Source: Streptomyces sp. 7-21 (GTDB taxonomy: Bacteria; Actinomycetota; Actinomycetes; Streptomycetales; Streptomycetaceae). Taken from it: DNA of 64,000 nt. Below, piece after piece: positions 1-7,736 of this stretch; positions within the stretch are counted from its first letter, which is position 1, and every line of letters begins with the position of its first letter. The DNA lies in assembly GCF_016741785.1 (NCBI RefSeq), contig NZ_JAERRL010000001.1, positions 124,001 to 188,000 on the forward strand. The letters run 5' to 3'. Made by a program: the position numbers and the translations under genes. The notes beneath the pieces are model-generated. The model saw only the letters and a list, made by a program, of their open reading frames with translations. It was not told where the DNA came from and did not search any database.

Positions 1-1
1 C

Positions 2-706
2 ACCTGGACGGTGGTGGCGGTGGCGGCCGTGGTCACGATGCTGCTGGGCATCCTCGGCGCGCTCGCGCAGGACGACGTCAACCGGCTGCTGTCGTTCACG
101 CTGGTCAGCCATGTCGGCTTCATGCTCTTCGGGCTCTCGCTGTTCGACGCGGCGGGGCTGGCCGGCAGCATCCTCTACGTCGTCCACCACATCATCGTGC
201 AGGCGTCGCTGTTCCTGGTGGCCGGGCTCGTCATCGCCGTGACGGGCACGTCCGCGCTGCACCGCATGGCCGAGGGCGGGGCGCGCGGCCTGGCGCCGCG
301 CGCCCTGGCCGCGCTGTTCCTGCTGCCGGCGCTGAGCCTGGCGGGCGTGCCGCCGTTCTCCGGCTTCGTGGCCAAGCTGGCGCTGCTGCGTGCGGCGGCC
401 GCGGACGGCGGCGCCGCCGGGTACGTCCTGGCCGGGGCGGCGCTGCTGACGAGCCTGCTGACCCTGTACGCGATGCTCCGGCTGTGGCGGGCGGTGTTCT
501 GGTCGGACGAGTCCGTGCCGCGGGCGTCGGGGCGGGCCCGCCGCCCGCCCCCGCTGACGGTGGCGGCCAGCGCCGTGATGGTGCTGTCGGGCGTCACGGT
601 CGCCGTCTGCGCCGGGCCGCTGGCGGACGCGGCCGACCGCGCCGCCGGAGAGCTGCTGCGGCCGGAGCAGTACCGCGCCGCCGTCGAGGGAGAGGAAACC
701 GGATGA
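2..706 (+). CDS. mnhD: Na+/H+ antiporter subunit D, 3' part (Mnh/Mrp)
   Basis: Partial gene: the reading frame is already open at the window edge, and 234 C-terminal residues are visible. It is a run of hydrophobic membrane segments with the proton-conducting transporter signature (KLALLR segment after GVPPFSGF, and an HHIIVQASLF helix). MnhD/MrpD is one of the two large ion-translocating subunits of the multi-subunit cation/proton antiporter and is related to complex I ND4/ND5 subunits. The stop overlaps the start of mnhE (ATGA), and the E-F-G order downstream supports an Mrp assignment over a complex I subunit. The true start lies outside the window. Confidence 0.9.
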   Translation, partial: TWTVVAVAAVVTMLLGILGALAQDDVNRLLSFTLVSHVGFMLFGLSLFDAAGLAGSILYVVHHIIVQASLFLVAGLVIAVTGTSALHRMAEGGARGLAPRALAALFLLPALSLAGVPPFSGFVAKLALLRAAAADGGAAGYVLAGAALLTSLLTLYAMLRLWRAVFWSDESVPRASGRARRPPPLTVAASAVMVLSGVTVAVCAGPLADAADRAAGELLRPEQYRAAVEGEETG

Positions 707-1269
707 CCTCCTGGCACCGGCTGCCGCTGGTGGCCTGGCTGCTGCTGCTGTGGCTGCTGCTGTGGGGAACGCTGAGCGCCGCGGTGCTGCTCAGCGGCCT
801 GGCGGTGGCCGTCGGGGTGGTGGCGGCGTTCCCGATGCCGCGCGTGGTGCCCCTGGTCGTGCCGCGCCCGCTGCCGCTGGCCCAGCTGGCGCTGCGGCTG
901 CTCGCGGACGCCGCCGGCTCGGCGGTCGCCCTGGCGTGGGCGGTGGTGCGCCACGGCGACCGGGTGCGCTCCGCCGTCGTCGAGGTGCCGCTGCGCGCCG
1001 ACAGCGACCTGGTGGTGACGATGACGTCGCTGCTCACGTCCCTCACGCCCGGGTCGATGGTGCTGGAGATCGACCGCGCCCGGCTGCTGCTGTACGTGCA
1101 CGAGCTGCCCGCCAGCGGCGGGCGGGTCGCCGCGCGGCGGGAGAAGGTCCGCCGGGCGGAGCGGGAGGTGGTGCGGGCGCTCGGGTACCGCCCGCGGGAT
1201 GCCGGGGCCGCCGGGGCTGCCGGGGCTGCCGGAGCTGCCGGAGCTGCCGGAGAAGGGAGCGGCGCGTGA
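703..1269 (+). CDS. mnhE: Na+/H+ antiporter subunit E
   Basis: 188 aa. The ATG at 703 overlaps the mnhD stop. Two N-terminal hydrophobic segments are followed by a soluble domain with the MrpE pattern TSLLTSLTPGSM and a basic REKVRRAEREV helix. MrpE is a small membrane subunit needed for assembly of the antiporter in the plasma membrane. Unusual feature: the last 20 or so residues are a Gly-Ala-Ala repeat tail encoded by 9-bp repeats (1201-1256), extending the protein beyond the conserved fold. It overlaps mnhF by 4 bp (GTGA), implying translational coupling. Confidence 0.9.
   Translation: MTSWHRLPLVAWLLLLWLLLWGTLSAAVLLSGLAVAVGVVAAFPMPRVVPLVVPRPLPLAQLALRLLADAAGSAVALAWAVVRHGDRVRSAVVEVPLRADSDLVVTMTSLLTSLTPGSMVLEIDRARLLLYVHELPASGGRVAARREKVRRAEREVVRALGYRPRDAGAAGAAGAAGAAGAAGEGSGA
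1201..1256 (+). repeat. 9-bp GC-rich repeats encoding a Gly-Ala-Ala tail
   Basis: Six imperfect 9-bp units (GCCGGGGCT / GCCGGAGCT types) sit at the 3' end of mnhE and encode GAA repeats. Units are near-identical, so the count could vary between strains by slippage without shifting the frame. Confidence 0.7.
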
Positions 1270-1532
1270 CCGCCGTGTACGTCACTGTGCTGGCACTGCT
1301 GTCGGCGGCGGGCGCGCTGACGCTGGTCCGCGCAGTGCGCGGTCCGGCGCTGCTGGACCGGATCATCGCCATGGACGTGGTGATCACGCTCATCGTGGGC
1401 GCCATCTCGGTGGGGCTGCTGGTGCTGGACGAGCCGCGGGCCGCCGTGCTGCTCGTCGTCGTCGCGCTGCTGGCGTTCGTCGGCACGGTCGCCGCCGCGC
1501 ACCTGGTGGAGGAGCGGGAGGACCTGCGGTGA
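1266..1532 (+). CDS. mnhF: Na+/H+ antiporter subunit F
   Basis: 88 aa, GTG start at 1266 overlapping the mnhE stop. Three hydrophobic segments with the MrpF-typical LVRAVRGPALLDRIIAMDV stretch after the first helix. Usual MrpF length is about 90 aa. It is a small membrane subunit of the same antiporter and overlaps mnhG by 4 bp. Confidence 0.92.
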   Translation: MTAVYVTVLALLSAAGALTLVRAVRGPALLDRIIAMDVVITLIVGAISVGLLVLDEPRAAVLLVVVALLAFVGTVAAAHLVEEREDLR

Positions 1533-1897
1533 GCGGGGTGCTGGACGCGGTGCGTGACGTGGTCTGCGCCGTGCTGCTGCTGACCGGCGCGGTGCTGTGC
1601 CTGCTGGCGGCGGTGGGGCTGCTGCGGTTCCCCGACACCCTCGGGCGGCTGCACGCGGCGGCCAAGGGGCAGAACCTCGGGCTGCTGCTGATCCTGTTCG
1701 GCACGGCGGTGCGGCTGCCGCCCCGGTACGCCACGGTGCTCGTGCTGGTGGTGGTCTTCCAGATGGTGACGGCCCCCATCGCCGGACAGGTCGTCGGCCG
1801 CACCGCCTACCGGACGGGCGCCGTCCACCGCGCGGGCCTGGTCCGCGACGACCTCGCCCAGCGCCTCGCCGGGGAACGGGACCGCGGCGCGCGGTAA
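1529..1897 (+). CDS. mnhG: Na+/H+ antiporter subunit G
   Basis: 122 aa, GTG start at 1529 overlapping the mnhF stop. It carries the MnhG signature GLLRFPDTLGRLHAAAKGQ between the first and second membrane segments, with a third hydrophobic segment following. It is the last gene of the antiporter operon; the 120-bp gap downstream contains a possible SigB-type promoter for the next cassette. Confidence 0.92.
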   Translation: MSGVLDAVRDVVCAVLLLTGAVLCLLAAVGLLRFPDTLGRLHAAAKGQNLGLLLILFGTAVRLPPRYATVLVLVVVFQMVTAPIAGQVVGRTAYRTGAVHRAGLVRDDLAQRLAGERDRGAR

Positions 1898-1938
1898 CGG
1901 CGGGCGCCGGAGCCCCGCCACGCCGGGGGTTCTGTGCT

Positions 1939-1963
1939 GTTTTGTCCGTCAGGGGGCGGTTAC
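1939..1963 (+). promoter_or_regulatory. near-consensus SigB-type promoter
   Basis: GTTT (1939-1942), 15-nt spacer, GGTTAC (1958-1963). The Streptomyces SigB-family consensus is GNNT-N14-16-GGGTAY, so the -10 has one mismatch. The predicted start near 1970 would give a leader of about 48 nt for the gene at 2018. Confidence 0.4.
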
Positions 1964-2017
1964 CCGCCCTGCGTCGCCCCGCGCCGGGGCACCCGACAAG
2001 GTCACACGGAGAGACCC

Positions 2018-2443
2018 ATGACGCAGAGCCCCAACACCCCCAGAAGCACAGAACCACCGCAGCCCCAGCAGTCCGGGCAGCCGCGGCCGGCCGGCGGTGA
2101 GACCGGGTCCGGCGGGCAGGAGCACTCCCCGCCCGGGGAGGCGCAGGCCCAGCAGGCCGCGGCGACCGTGCGGAAGTGGGCCGACGACCTGGCCGGGATG
2201 GCGGAGCGCGCGCCCGGCGACTCGCCCGCACGGGGCCTCGTCTCCCGTGCCGCCGACGGCGGCCACCGCGCCGCCGACTACCTCGAACAGCGCGGCACCG
2301 GCGGGGTCGCCGAAGACCTGCGCGGATTCGCCCGCGAGCGTCCGGCGGCGTTCCTCGGCAGCGCGGCCCTGGCGGGCTTCGCGCTCGGCCGCGTGGCCAA
2401 GGCCGGCCTGGCGCAGACCGCGCACCGGAAGGAGGAAGGCTGA
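2018..2443 (+). CDS. stress-cassette protein of unknown function with C-terminal hydrophobic segment
   Basis: 141 aa. ATG at 2018 is preceded by an ACGGAGAG ribosome-binding site, which favours it over the in-frame upstream ATG at 1934. The N-terminal 45 residues are Pro/Gln/Gly-rich and probably disordered; the middle is helical and amphipathic; the C-terminus has one hydrophobic stretch (FLGSAALAGFALGRVA). Streptomycetes often carry such a gene (sometimes annotated nutrient-deprivation-induced) ahead of a holin-like, a DUF3618 and a YihY gene, as here. The biochemical role is unknown. Its stop overlaps the next start by 1 bp. Confidence 0.75.
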   Translation: MTQSPNTPRSTEPPQPQQSGQPRPAGGETGSGGQEHSPPGEAQAQQAAATVRKWADDLAGMAERAPGDSPARGLVSRAADGGHRAADYLEQRGTGGVAEDLRGFARERPAAFLGSAALAGFALGRVAKAGLAQTAHRKEEG

Positions 2444-2859
2444 TGGCGACCACCGAGCAGCACACCCGCGAGGAGCGCCCGCACGACGGCTCGATCGGCT
2501 CATTGGTCTCGGCCGTCACCTCCGACGTCCAGGCGCTGTTCCGCCAGGAGATCGAGCTGGCCAAGGCCGAGATGCGGCAGGAAGCCGCGTCGGCGGGCAA
2601 GGCCGCCGGGATGTTCGGCGGCGCCGGGTTCGCCGGGTACATGGTCGCCGTCTTCCTGTCGCTGACGGCGTGGGCGGCGCTGGACAACGTCATGGACGCG
2701 GCCTGGGCCGCGCTGATCGTCACCCTCGTCTGGGCCGTGATCGGCGCCGCCCTGTACCTGATGGCGCGCTCGCGCATGCGGCGGGTGTCGCCCAAACCCG
2801 ACCAGACCCTGGCATCCATGAAGGAGAACGCGCGATGGGCACGTCACCGCAGCAGCTGA
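2443..2859 (+). CDS. phage holin family protein (DUF1469, Phage_holin_3_6 type)
   Basis: 138 aa, ATG at 2443 after GGAGGAAGG. An amphipathic N-terminal helix with LFRQEIELAKAEMRQEA, the hallmark of this family, precedes two membrane helices (about 55-80 and 88-108). Despite the family name, chromosomal actinobacterial members are not phage genes; they are small membrane proteins found beside DUF3618 and YihY genes and are thought to act in envelope stress. The 3' end overlaps the DUF3618 gene by 25 bp. Confidence 0.85.
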   Translation: MATTEQHTREERPHDGSIGSLVSAVTSDVQALFRQEIELAKAEMRQEAASAGKAAGMFGGAGFAGYMVAVFLSLTAWAALDNVMDAAWAALIVTLVWAVIGAALYLMARSRMRRVSPKPDQTLASMKENARWARHRSS

Positions 2860-3389
2860 GAGACGAGATCACCCGCACCCGCGAGCAGCTGACCGCCGAC
2901 CTCGACCGGCTGGCCGACCGCGTCAGCCCGGGCAAGGCCGCGAGCCGCCAGGCGGACCGTTTCCGCGGCAAGGCCAGCCACCAGGCGGACCGTTTCCGCG
3001 GCGGCACGCACGGCCTGCGCGAGCGGATGTCCGGCTCCGCCTCGCAGGGCGGCGAGCAGGCCCGGCAGACCGGCCAGCACATCCGCGAGACCGCGCGCGG
3101 CGCACCGGGCCAGGCGGCGCGGCAGACCGAGGGCAACCCGGTGACCGCCGGGCTCATCGCCTTCGGTGCCGGAGTGCTGGCCGGCGCGGCGCTGCCCGAG
3201 ACCTCCGCGGAGGAACGGGCCGCGGCCAAGGCCGCCGACCGCGCCCAGCCCTACGTGGGGCCCGCCAAGGACTCGGCGCGCCAGTCCATGCAGCACCTGC
3301 GCGAGCACACCCAGGAGAACGCCCGGGAGGCCGCGCGCGAGGCGGCGCGGGGCGTGCGCGAGCGCACCGGCGGCGCCCATGGGGACTGA
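2835..3389 (+). CDS. DUF3618 domain protein
   Basis: 184 aa. The N-terminal DUF3618 motif is visible in QLRDEITRTREQLTADLDRL (residues 6-25). Next come a basic spacer with a duplicated 11-residue unit (QADRFRGKASH/QADRFRGGTHG), a Gly/Gln-rich middle, a hydrophobic segment (AGLIAFGAGVLAGAAL) and a charged helical tail rich in EAAREAAR. The fold suggests a membrane-anchored coiled-coil protein. It overlaps both neighbours, consistent with a single operon. Confidence 0.85.
   Translation: MGTSPQQLRDEITRTREQLTADLDRLADRVSPGKAASRQADRFRGKASHQADRFRGGTHGLRERMSGSASQGGEQARQTGQHIRETARGAPGQAARQTEGNPVTAGLIAFGAGVLAGAALPETSAEERAAAKAADRAQPYVGPAKDSARQSMQHLREHTQENAREAAREAARGVRERTGGAHGD
2948..3002 (+). repeat. 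33-bp in-frame duplication inside the DUF3618 gene
   Basis: A 22-bp exact block beginning CCAGGCGGACC occurs at 2948-2969 and again at 2981-3002. The 33-bp period duplicates 11 codons. Confidence 0.85.
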
Positions 3390-4299
3390 CGCCGCGGGCG
3401 CCCGCCCCGGCGGCGGGGCGGGCGCCCCGGGGCCGGCCTTTCCGGGCCGCCGCTCGTGGGGGCAGGCGCTGAAGCGGACGGGCAAGCGGTTCCGGGCCGA
3501 CAACGTAACGGACTGGGCCGCCACCCTTACCTACTACGGTGTGCTGGCCGTCTTCCCCGGGCTGCTGGCGCTGGTGTCGGTGCTGGGCGTCATCGGCAGC
3601 TCGGCCATCGACCCGATGATCGACAACGTGGGCACGCTGGCCCCCGGGCCCGCCCGCGACACCCTCACCTCGATGCTGGAGCACATGAAGGGCCGGCAGG
3701 GCGCGGCCGGGGTGGCGCTCGCCTTCGGCGTGCTGCTCGCCCTGTGGTCGGCCTCCGGTTTCGTCGGCGCGTTCATGCGGGCCGCGAACGCCCTGTACGG
3801 GGTGGGGGAGGGGCGGCCGCCGTGGCAGACGCTGCCGGCGCGGCTCGCGCTGACGCTGACCGTCGTCCTGCTGTCCGGGGCCATCGCCGTCGGCGTCGTC
3901 TTCACGGGGACGCTGGCGCGCCGGGCCGGGCAGATCCTGGGGGTGGGCGACACCGCGGTGACGGTGTGGCAGACCGCCAAATGGCCGGTGCTGCTGCTGC
4001 TCGTCGCGCTCGTCATCGCCGTGCTCTACTGGGCGGCCCCGAACGTCCGGCACGGCTTCCGGTGGGTCACGCCCGGCAGCCTGCTGGCCGTGCTGCTGTG
4101 GCTGGCGGCCTCCGCCGCCTTCGGCCTGTACGTCGCCTCGTTCGGCAGCTACGACAAGACCTACGGCAGCTTCGCCGCCATCATCGTCTTCCTGGTCTGG
4201 CTGTGGATCTCCAACATCGCGATCCTGCTGGGCCTGGAGTTCGACGCGGAGCTGGAACGCGAGGCGGGCGGGGCCGAGGAGCGGCAGCCCGCCGGCTGA
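3379..4299 (+). CDS. YihY/virulence factor BrkB family membrane protein
   Basis: 306 aa. ATG at 3379 overlaps the DUF3618 stop by 11 bp. After about 40 soluble residues comes DNVTDWAATLTYYGVLAVFP, the family's first helix with its conserved A-ATL-YY pattern. About six membrane segments follow, with the conserved late motif FGSYDKTYGSFAAII and LGLEFDAELER near the end. YihY proteins are inner-membrane proteins once confused with RNase BN; their molecular function is unknown. Last gene of the stress cassette. Confidence 0.92.
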   Translation: MGTDAAGARPGGGAGAPGPAFPGRRSWGQALKRTGKRFRADNVTDWAATLTYYGVLAVFPGLLALVSVLGVIGSSAIDPMIDNVGTLAPGPARDTLTSMLEHMKGRQGAAGVALAFGVLLALWSASGFVGAFMRAANALYGVGEGRPPWQTLPARLALTLTVVLLSGAIAVGVVFTGTLARRAGQILGVGDTAVTVWQTAKWPVLLLLVALVIAVLYWAAPNVRHGFRWVTPGSLLAVLLWLAASAAFGLYVASFGSYDKTYGSFAAIIVFLVWLWISNIAILLGLEFDAELEREAGGAEERQPAG

Positions 4300-4313
4300 C
4301 CCACGACGCACGC

Positions 4314-4363
4314 AGCGGCGTGCGGACCGCCCGGCAAACCGGCCGGACGGCCCGCACGCCGCT
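4314..4363. terminator. bidirectional hairpin terminator
   Basis: Perfect 12-bp stem AGCGGCGTGCGG / CCGCACGCCGCT with a 26-nt loop that can form an inner GC hairpin. It lies between the convergent yihY-like and chaB-like genes. There is no U-tract, as is usual in streptomycetes. Confidence 0.75.
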
Positions 4364-4385
4364 TGCGCCGCTTGCGCGGCCTGCG

Positions 4386-4790
4386 TCAGCGGCGGCGGGC
4401 GGAGCGGGTACGGGAGCGGTTCTCCTTCCTGATGGCCGCCAGCAGCCCGGCCTTGTCCATCCGCGAACGGCCCTGGATACCCAGCTCCTTCGCCACCCCG
4501 TACAGGTGCTGCCGGGACGCCTGCTCGTCGACGCCCTGGCCGCTGCGGCCGCCGCGCTGACGCGGCCGGGCCGACTGCGGATCCGACGGCCCCTTGCGGC
4601 CGCCCTCCTTGCGCTCCCAGTGGTCGCCGACCTTCTCGTAGCTGTGCTTCAGCGCCCCGTAGGCGACGCGGTGGGCGCGCTGGCCCTCCCCGTACTGCCG
4701 CACGGCGGAGTCGTGCGCCTTGATCCACGTGCGCTGCGCCCCCGCCGGGGAGCGCTCCAGGGTGGACGGCAGTTCCTCGCGACCGGGCAC
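4386..4790 (-). CDS. chaB: ChaB family protein with C-terminal Rho-N-like domain
   Basis: 134 aa. I chose the GTG at 4790 because GGAGG lies about 8 nt upstream and homologues begin with (M/V)PGREELP; an in-frame GTG at 4808 is the alternative. The ChaB domain covers residues 1-60 (ELPSTLERSP, QRTWIKAHDSAVRQYG, RAHRVAYGALKHSYEKVGD). The C-terminus (LYGVAKELGIQGRSRMDKAG) resembles a Rho-termination-factor N-terminal SAP-like fold. ChaB was named as a regulator of the ChaA cation antiporter in E. coli; the function in actinomycetes is not established. Confidence 0.85.
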   Translation of the reverse strand: MPGREELPSTLERSPAGAQRTWIKAHDSAVRQYGEGQRAHRVAYGALKHSYEKVGDHWERKEGGRKGPSDPQSARPRQRGGRSGQGVDEQASRQHLYGVAKELGIQGRSRMDKAGLLAAIRKENRSRTRSARRR

Positions 4791-4881
4791 CCTCCTCACC
4801 TCCTGCACCGTTCAGCACGGCACGTCGACGGCAGATCCGGCACCCCGGGTGCCCCGCCCCGCCGCCCGCGTAACCCCGCGC

Positions 4882-5748
4882 TCAGGCCGCGGGGAGCCCG
4901 TCGGCGGCATCGGGGGCGGCGGTGAGGGCGGACAGGCGGCCGGCGGCGGTGGCGGCGGCCTCCGGCGTCAGGCACCACCCCAGCCAGTCCGCCAGCAGCC
5001 GCTCGCCCGCCGCCGGGTCATCGGCCAGCGTCTCCCCCGGCACCACGGCGGGCCAGCCGCAGGCGCGGGCCTGCGCCGTGACCTTGGCGCCGCCGCGCAC
5101 CGGATCGACGGCCAGCGGCGGCACCCCGGCGCGCAGCGCCAGGACCAGGCCGTGCAGGCGGCTGGTGACCACGGCGTCGAGCCGGCCCAGCGCGGACAGC
5201 AGCTGCCCGGGCGAGGCGCACAGCCGCCCGTCCCGGCTGTCCAGGCGCGTCTCCAGCACCACCGGGGCGCAGTCGGTGCGCGCCAGCCACGACGTCACGC
5301 GCCGCGCGACCGGCTCGTGCAGCCGCCGCCCGCCGTACTCGTGCTGCCCCTCGGTCAGCACCACGCCGACCACCGGCGTGCGCGCGGGCGCGGGGGCGCG
5401 CAGCGCGAGGTCCGGTCCCGGCTCGCGCGCCAGCACCTCGTGGAAGCCGGTCACCGCCGGGTCGGCGGGGTCGATCACCGAGGTGCCCACGGCGATCCGC
5501 CGGCAGTGCGCGAACCGCCGGTGCAGCGCGGCGATGCCCGGCCCGTGCAGCGGCCCGCACACGAACAGCAGGCGCCGGTAGGCGGCCGGGTCGGCGTCGT
5601 CCAGCGACATCCGCTCCGGCGCGAAGCCAGGGCTCCACGCCACGTCGTACGGCTCGCCCCGCGCGTCGAGCACGGCGCACACGCGCGCGAGCGCCATCAC
5701 GTCCCCGGCCGTGGCCTCGCCGTGCAGGAGGCTGAACCAGCCGGTCAC
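4882..5748 (-). CDS. polysaccharide pyruvyl transferase-like protein
   Basis: 288 aa from GTG 5748; a GTG at 5799 would add 17 residues and neither start has a strong ribosome-binding site. The N-terminus reads VTGWFSLLHGEATAGDVMAL, followed by a Rossmann-like region (LLFVCGPLHGPG, VAVGTSVI) and the late motif LDAVVTSRLHGLVLALRAGVPPL, typical of the CsaB/pyruvyl-transferase superfamily. Members transfer pyruvate from PEP to sugars as a ketal, but sequence alone does not fix the donor. It is divergent from two glycosyltransferase genes, at the edge of the envelope-glycan cluster. Confidence 0.7.
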   Translation of the reverse strand: MTGWFSLLHGEATAGDVMALARVCAVLDARGEPYDVAWSPGFAPERMSLDDADPAAYRRLLFVCGPLHGPGIAALHRRFAHCRRIAVGTSVIDPADPAVTGFHEVLAREPGPDLALRAPAPARTPVVGVVLTEGQHEYGGRRLHEPVARRVTSWLARTDCAPVVLETRLDSRDGRLCASPGQLLSALGRLDAVVTSRLHGLVLALRAGVPPLAVDPVRGGAKVTAQARACGWPAVVPGETLADDPAAGERLLADWLGWCLTPEAAATAAGRLSALTAAPDAADGLPAA

Positions 5749-5869
5749 CAGGGTCCGGCCACCGGGGCGGTCAGCCGGGCGGTCACCTGGGCGTGTCACC
5801 GGCACCGGGTCCCCGCGCCCCGGCGCGGCCAAACGTTTCGCGCGCCGGGCCCGGGGCACCCGCAGCCGC

Positions 5870-6814
5870 GTGCCGCCTGTGCCCGCGCCCGTCGACGCGC
5901 CCGCCGGGGTGCCCGTCGACGTGGTCATCGCGACCCGCAACCGCGCCGCCGGACTGGCCCGCACGCTGGACCGGCTCGCCGGGCTGCCGGAACGCCCCGC
6001 GGTCACCGTCGTCGACAACGCCTCGGCCGACGGCACCGCCGCACTCGTGACCGCCCGCCACCCCGCCGCGCGGCTGCTGCGCCTGCCCGCCAACCGGGGC
6101 GCGCTGGCCCGCAACGACGGCGTGCGCGCCTCCCCGTACCCGTACGTGGCGTTCAGCGACGACGACTCCTGGTGGGAGCCCGGCGCCCTGGCCCGCGCCG
6201 TCGCGCTGCTGGAGGCCGACCCCCGCATCGGGCTGCTGGCCGCCCGCGTCACCGTCGCGCCCGGCGGCGCCCCCGACCCGCTCAACGACGCCCTGGCCGC
6301 CTCCCCGCTGCCCGCCCCCGGCCAGCCGCCCGCGCTGCCGGGCCCCCGCGTCCTCGGCTTCCTCGGCTGCGCCGCCGTGGCGCGGCGCGCGGCGTTCCTC
6401 GGCGTCGGCGGCTACCACCCGCTGCTGTTCTTCGGCGCCGAGGAGACGCTCCTCGCCTACGACCTCGCCGCCGCCGGCTGGCTGGTCTGCTACGCCCCCG
6501 AGGTGGTGGCCGTGCACGCGCCCGCCGGCGGCGAACGCCCCGGCCGCCGCGCCCTGGTACGCCGCAACGAGACGCTCACCGCCTGGCTGCGCCGCCCGCT
6601 GCCCGTCGCCGCGCGGCACACCGCCCGCCTGGCCCGGGACGCGGCCGGCGACGCGGCCGCCCGCCGCGCCCTGCGGCAGACCGCCGCCCGGCTCCCCGCC
6701 GCGCTGCGGGCCCGGCGGCCGCTGCCCGGCCCGGTGGAACGCGACGTCCAGCTCCTCGAACACCTGGAGGCAGCCCATGCGCACACCCGCGCCGATGCCC
6801 ACGCCCGGCGATGA
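5870..6814 (+). CDS. family 2 glycosyltransferase
   Basis: 314 aa from GTG 5870; a GTG at 5795 is possible and no clear ribosome-binding site decides. GT-A fold: VDVVIATRNRAAGLARTLDRL at the N-terminus, TVVDNASADGT, then the metal-binding DDD in AFSDDDSWWEPGAL, and an acceptor/catalytic region with FFGAEETLLAYDLA (the conserved acidic pair is GAEE). A basic helical C-terminus follows (LVRRNETLTAWLRRP). The 3' end overlaps the next glycosyltransferase by 38 bp. Probably adds one sugar to the cell-surface glycan built by the neighbouring cluster. Confidence 0.85.
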   Translation: MPPVPAPVDAPAGVPVDVVIATRNRAAGLARTLDRLAGLPERPAVTVVDNASADGTAALVTARHPAARLLRLPANRGALARNDGVRASPYPYVAFSDDDSWWEPGALARAVALLEADPRIGLLAARVTVAPGGAPDPLNDALAASPLPAPGQPPALPGPRVLGFLGCAAVARRAAFLGVGGYHPLLFFGAEETLLAYDLAAAGWLVCYAPEVVAVHAPAGGERPGRRALVRRNETLTAWLRRPLPVAARHTARLARDAAGDAAARRALRQTAARLPAALRARRPLPGPVERDVQLLEHLEAAHAHTRADAHARR

Positions 6815-7700
6815 CCGCGTCGCCGTCGTCCTCATCACCCACCGCCGGCGCGCCGAACTGCTGCACACGCTCGACCGGCTGACCGCCCTCCCCGAGCGCC
6901 CCCCGCTGGTGGTGACCGACAACGGCGCCGATCCCGGGCTGCCCGCCGCCGTCGCGCGCCGCCACCCCGGCGTCCGCGTGCTCACGCCGGGCAGCAACCT
7001 CGGCGCGGTCGGCCGCAACCTGGCGGTCCGTTACGTCACCACGCCCTACACGGCGTTCTGCGACGACGACACCTGGTGGGCGCCCGGCTCGCTGGCGCGC
7101 GCCGCCGACCTGCTCGACGCCCACCCGGAGGTGGCCGCCGTGACCGCGCGCATCGTCGTCGAGCCCTCCGGGGAAGAGGACCCCATCGTCGCCGAGCTGC
7201 GCGACTCGCCGCTGCCGCGCCCCGATGGCCTGCCCGGGCCGGCGCTGGGCTCGTTCCTGGCCGCCGCCACCGTCCTGCGCACCGGCGCGTTCCGCGAGGC
7301 GGGCGGCTTCTCGCACCGGCTGTGGCTGGGCGGCGAGGAGGAGCTGCTGGCCGCCGACCTCCAGGCGCGCGGCTGGTGGCTGGTGTTCGACGAGTCGCTG
7401 ACGGTCCACCACGCGCCGTCCGCGCTGCGCGACCCCACCCGCCGCCGCGCCGACGGCATCCGCAACACGCTGTGGACCACCTGGCTGCGCCGCCCGCCCG
7501 CCGCCGCGCTGCGCCGCACCGCCGGGCTGCTGCGTGAGGTGCCGCGTGACGCCGCCACCGGCGCGGCGCTGCTGCGCGCGCTGGGCGGCCTGCCGTGGCT
7601 GCTGCGCGAGCGCCGCGTGGTGCCGCCGGAGGTGGAGGCGCGGCTGCGCCTGCTCGACGGGCCGCAGCGGGCCTCCCGCGCCCGCCGCTACGTCGGCTAG
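6777..7700 (+). CDS. family 2 glycosyltransferase
   Basis: 307 aa, ATG at 6777. It is a close paralogue of the preceding gene with the same order of motifs: VAVVLITHRRRAELLHTLDRL, VVTDNGADPG, AFCDDDTWWAPGSL, LGGEEELLAADL and a C-terminal DGIRNTLWTTWLRRPP. The pair probably arose by tandem duplication and adds related sugars to one acceptor. It is convergent with the heptose operon, with a hairpin between. Confidence 0.87.
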   Translation: MRTPAPMPTPGDDRVAVVLITHRRRAELLHTLDRLTALPERPPLVVTDNGADPGLPAAVARRHPGVRVLTPGSNLGAVGRNLAVRYVTTPYTAFCDDDTWWAPGSLARAADLLDAHPEVAAVTARIVVEPSGEEDPIVAELRDSPLPRPDGLPGPALGSFLAAATVLRTGAFREAGGFSHRLWLGGEEELLAADLQARGWWLVFDESLTVHHAPSALRDPTRRRADGIRNTLWTTWLRRPPAAALRRTAGLLREVPRDAATGAALLRALGGLPWLLRERRVVPPEVEARLRLLDGPQRASRARRYVG

Positions 7701-7736
7701 CCCCGCCGTCCCCCGGCGGTTACGCCGCGGCGGCGG
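7700..7736. terminator. hairpin between convergent glycan genes
   Basis: Stem GCCCCGCCG / CGGCGGGGC with a 19-nt loop, spanning the 3' ends of the plus-strand glycosyltransferase and the minus-strand GT9 gene. Confidence 0.55.

Noticed and set aside
2443-2859. Phage origin for the holin-family gene
   Set aside because: It sits in a conserved chromosomal stress cassette with DUF3618 and YihY genes and no other phage genes.
175-3229. Long open frames on the minus strand opposite the antiporter and stress-cassette genes
   Set aside because: They are Arg/Pro/His-rich, lack family motifs and mirror the third-position GC bias of the real plus-strand genes.
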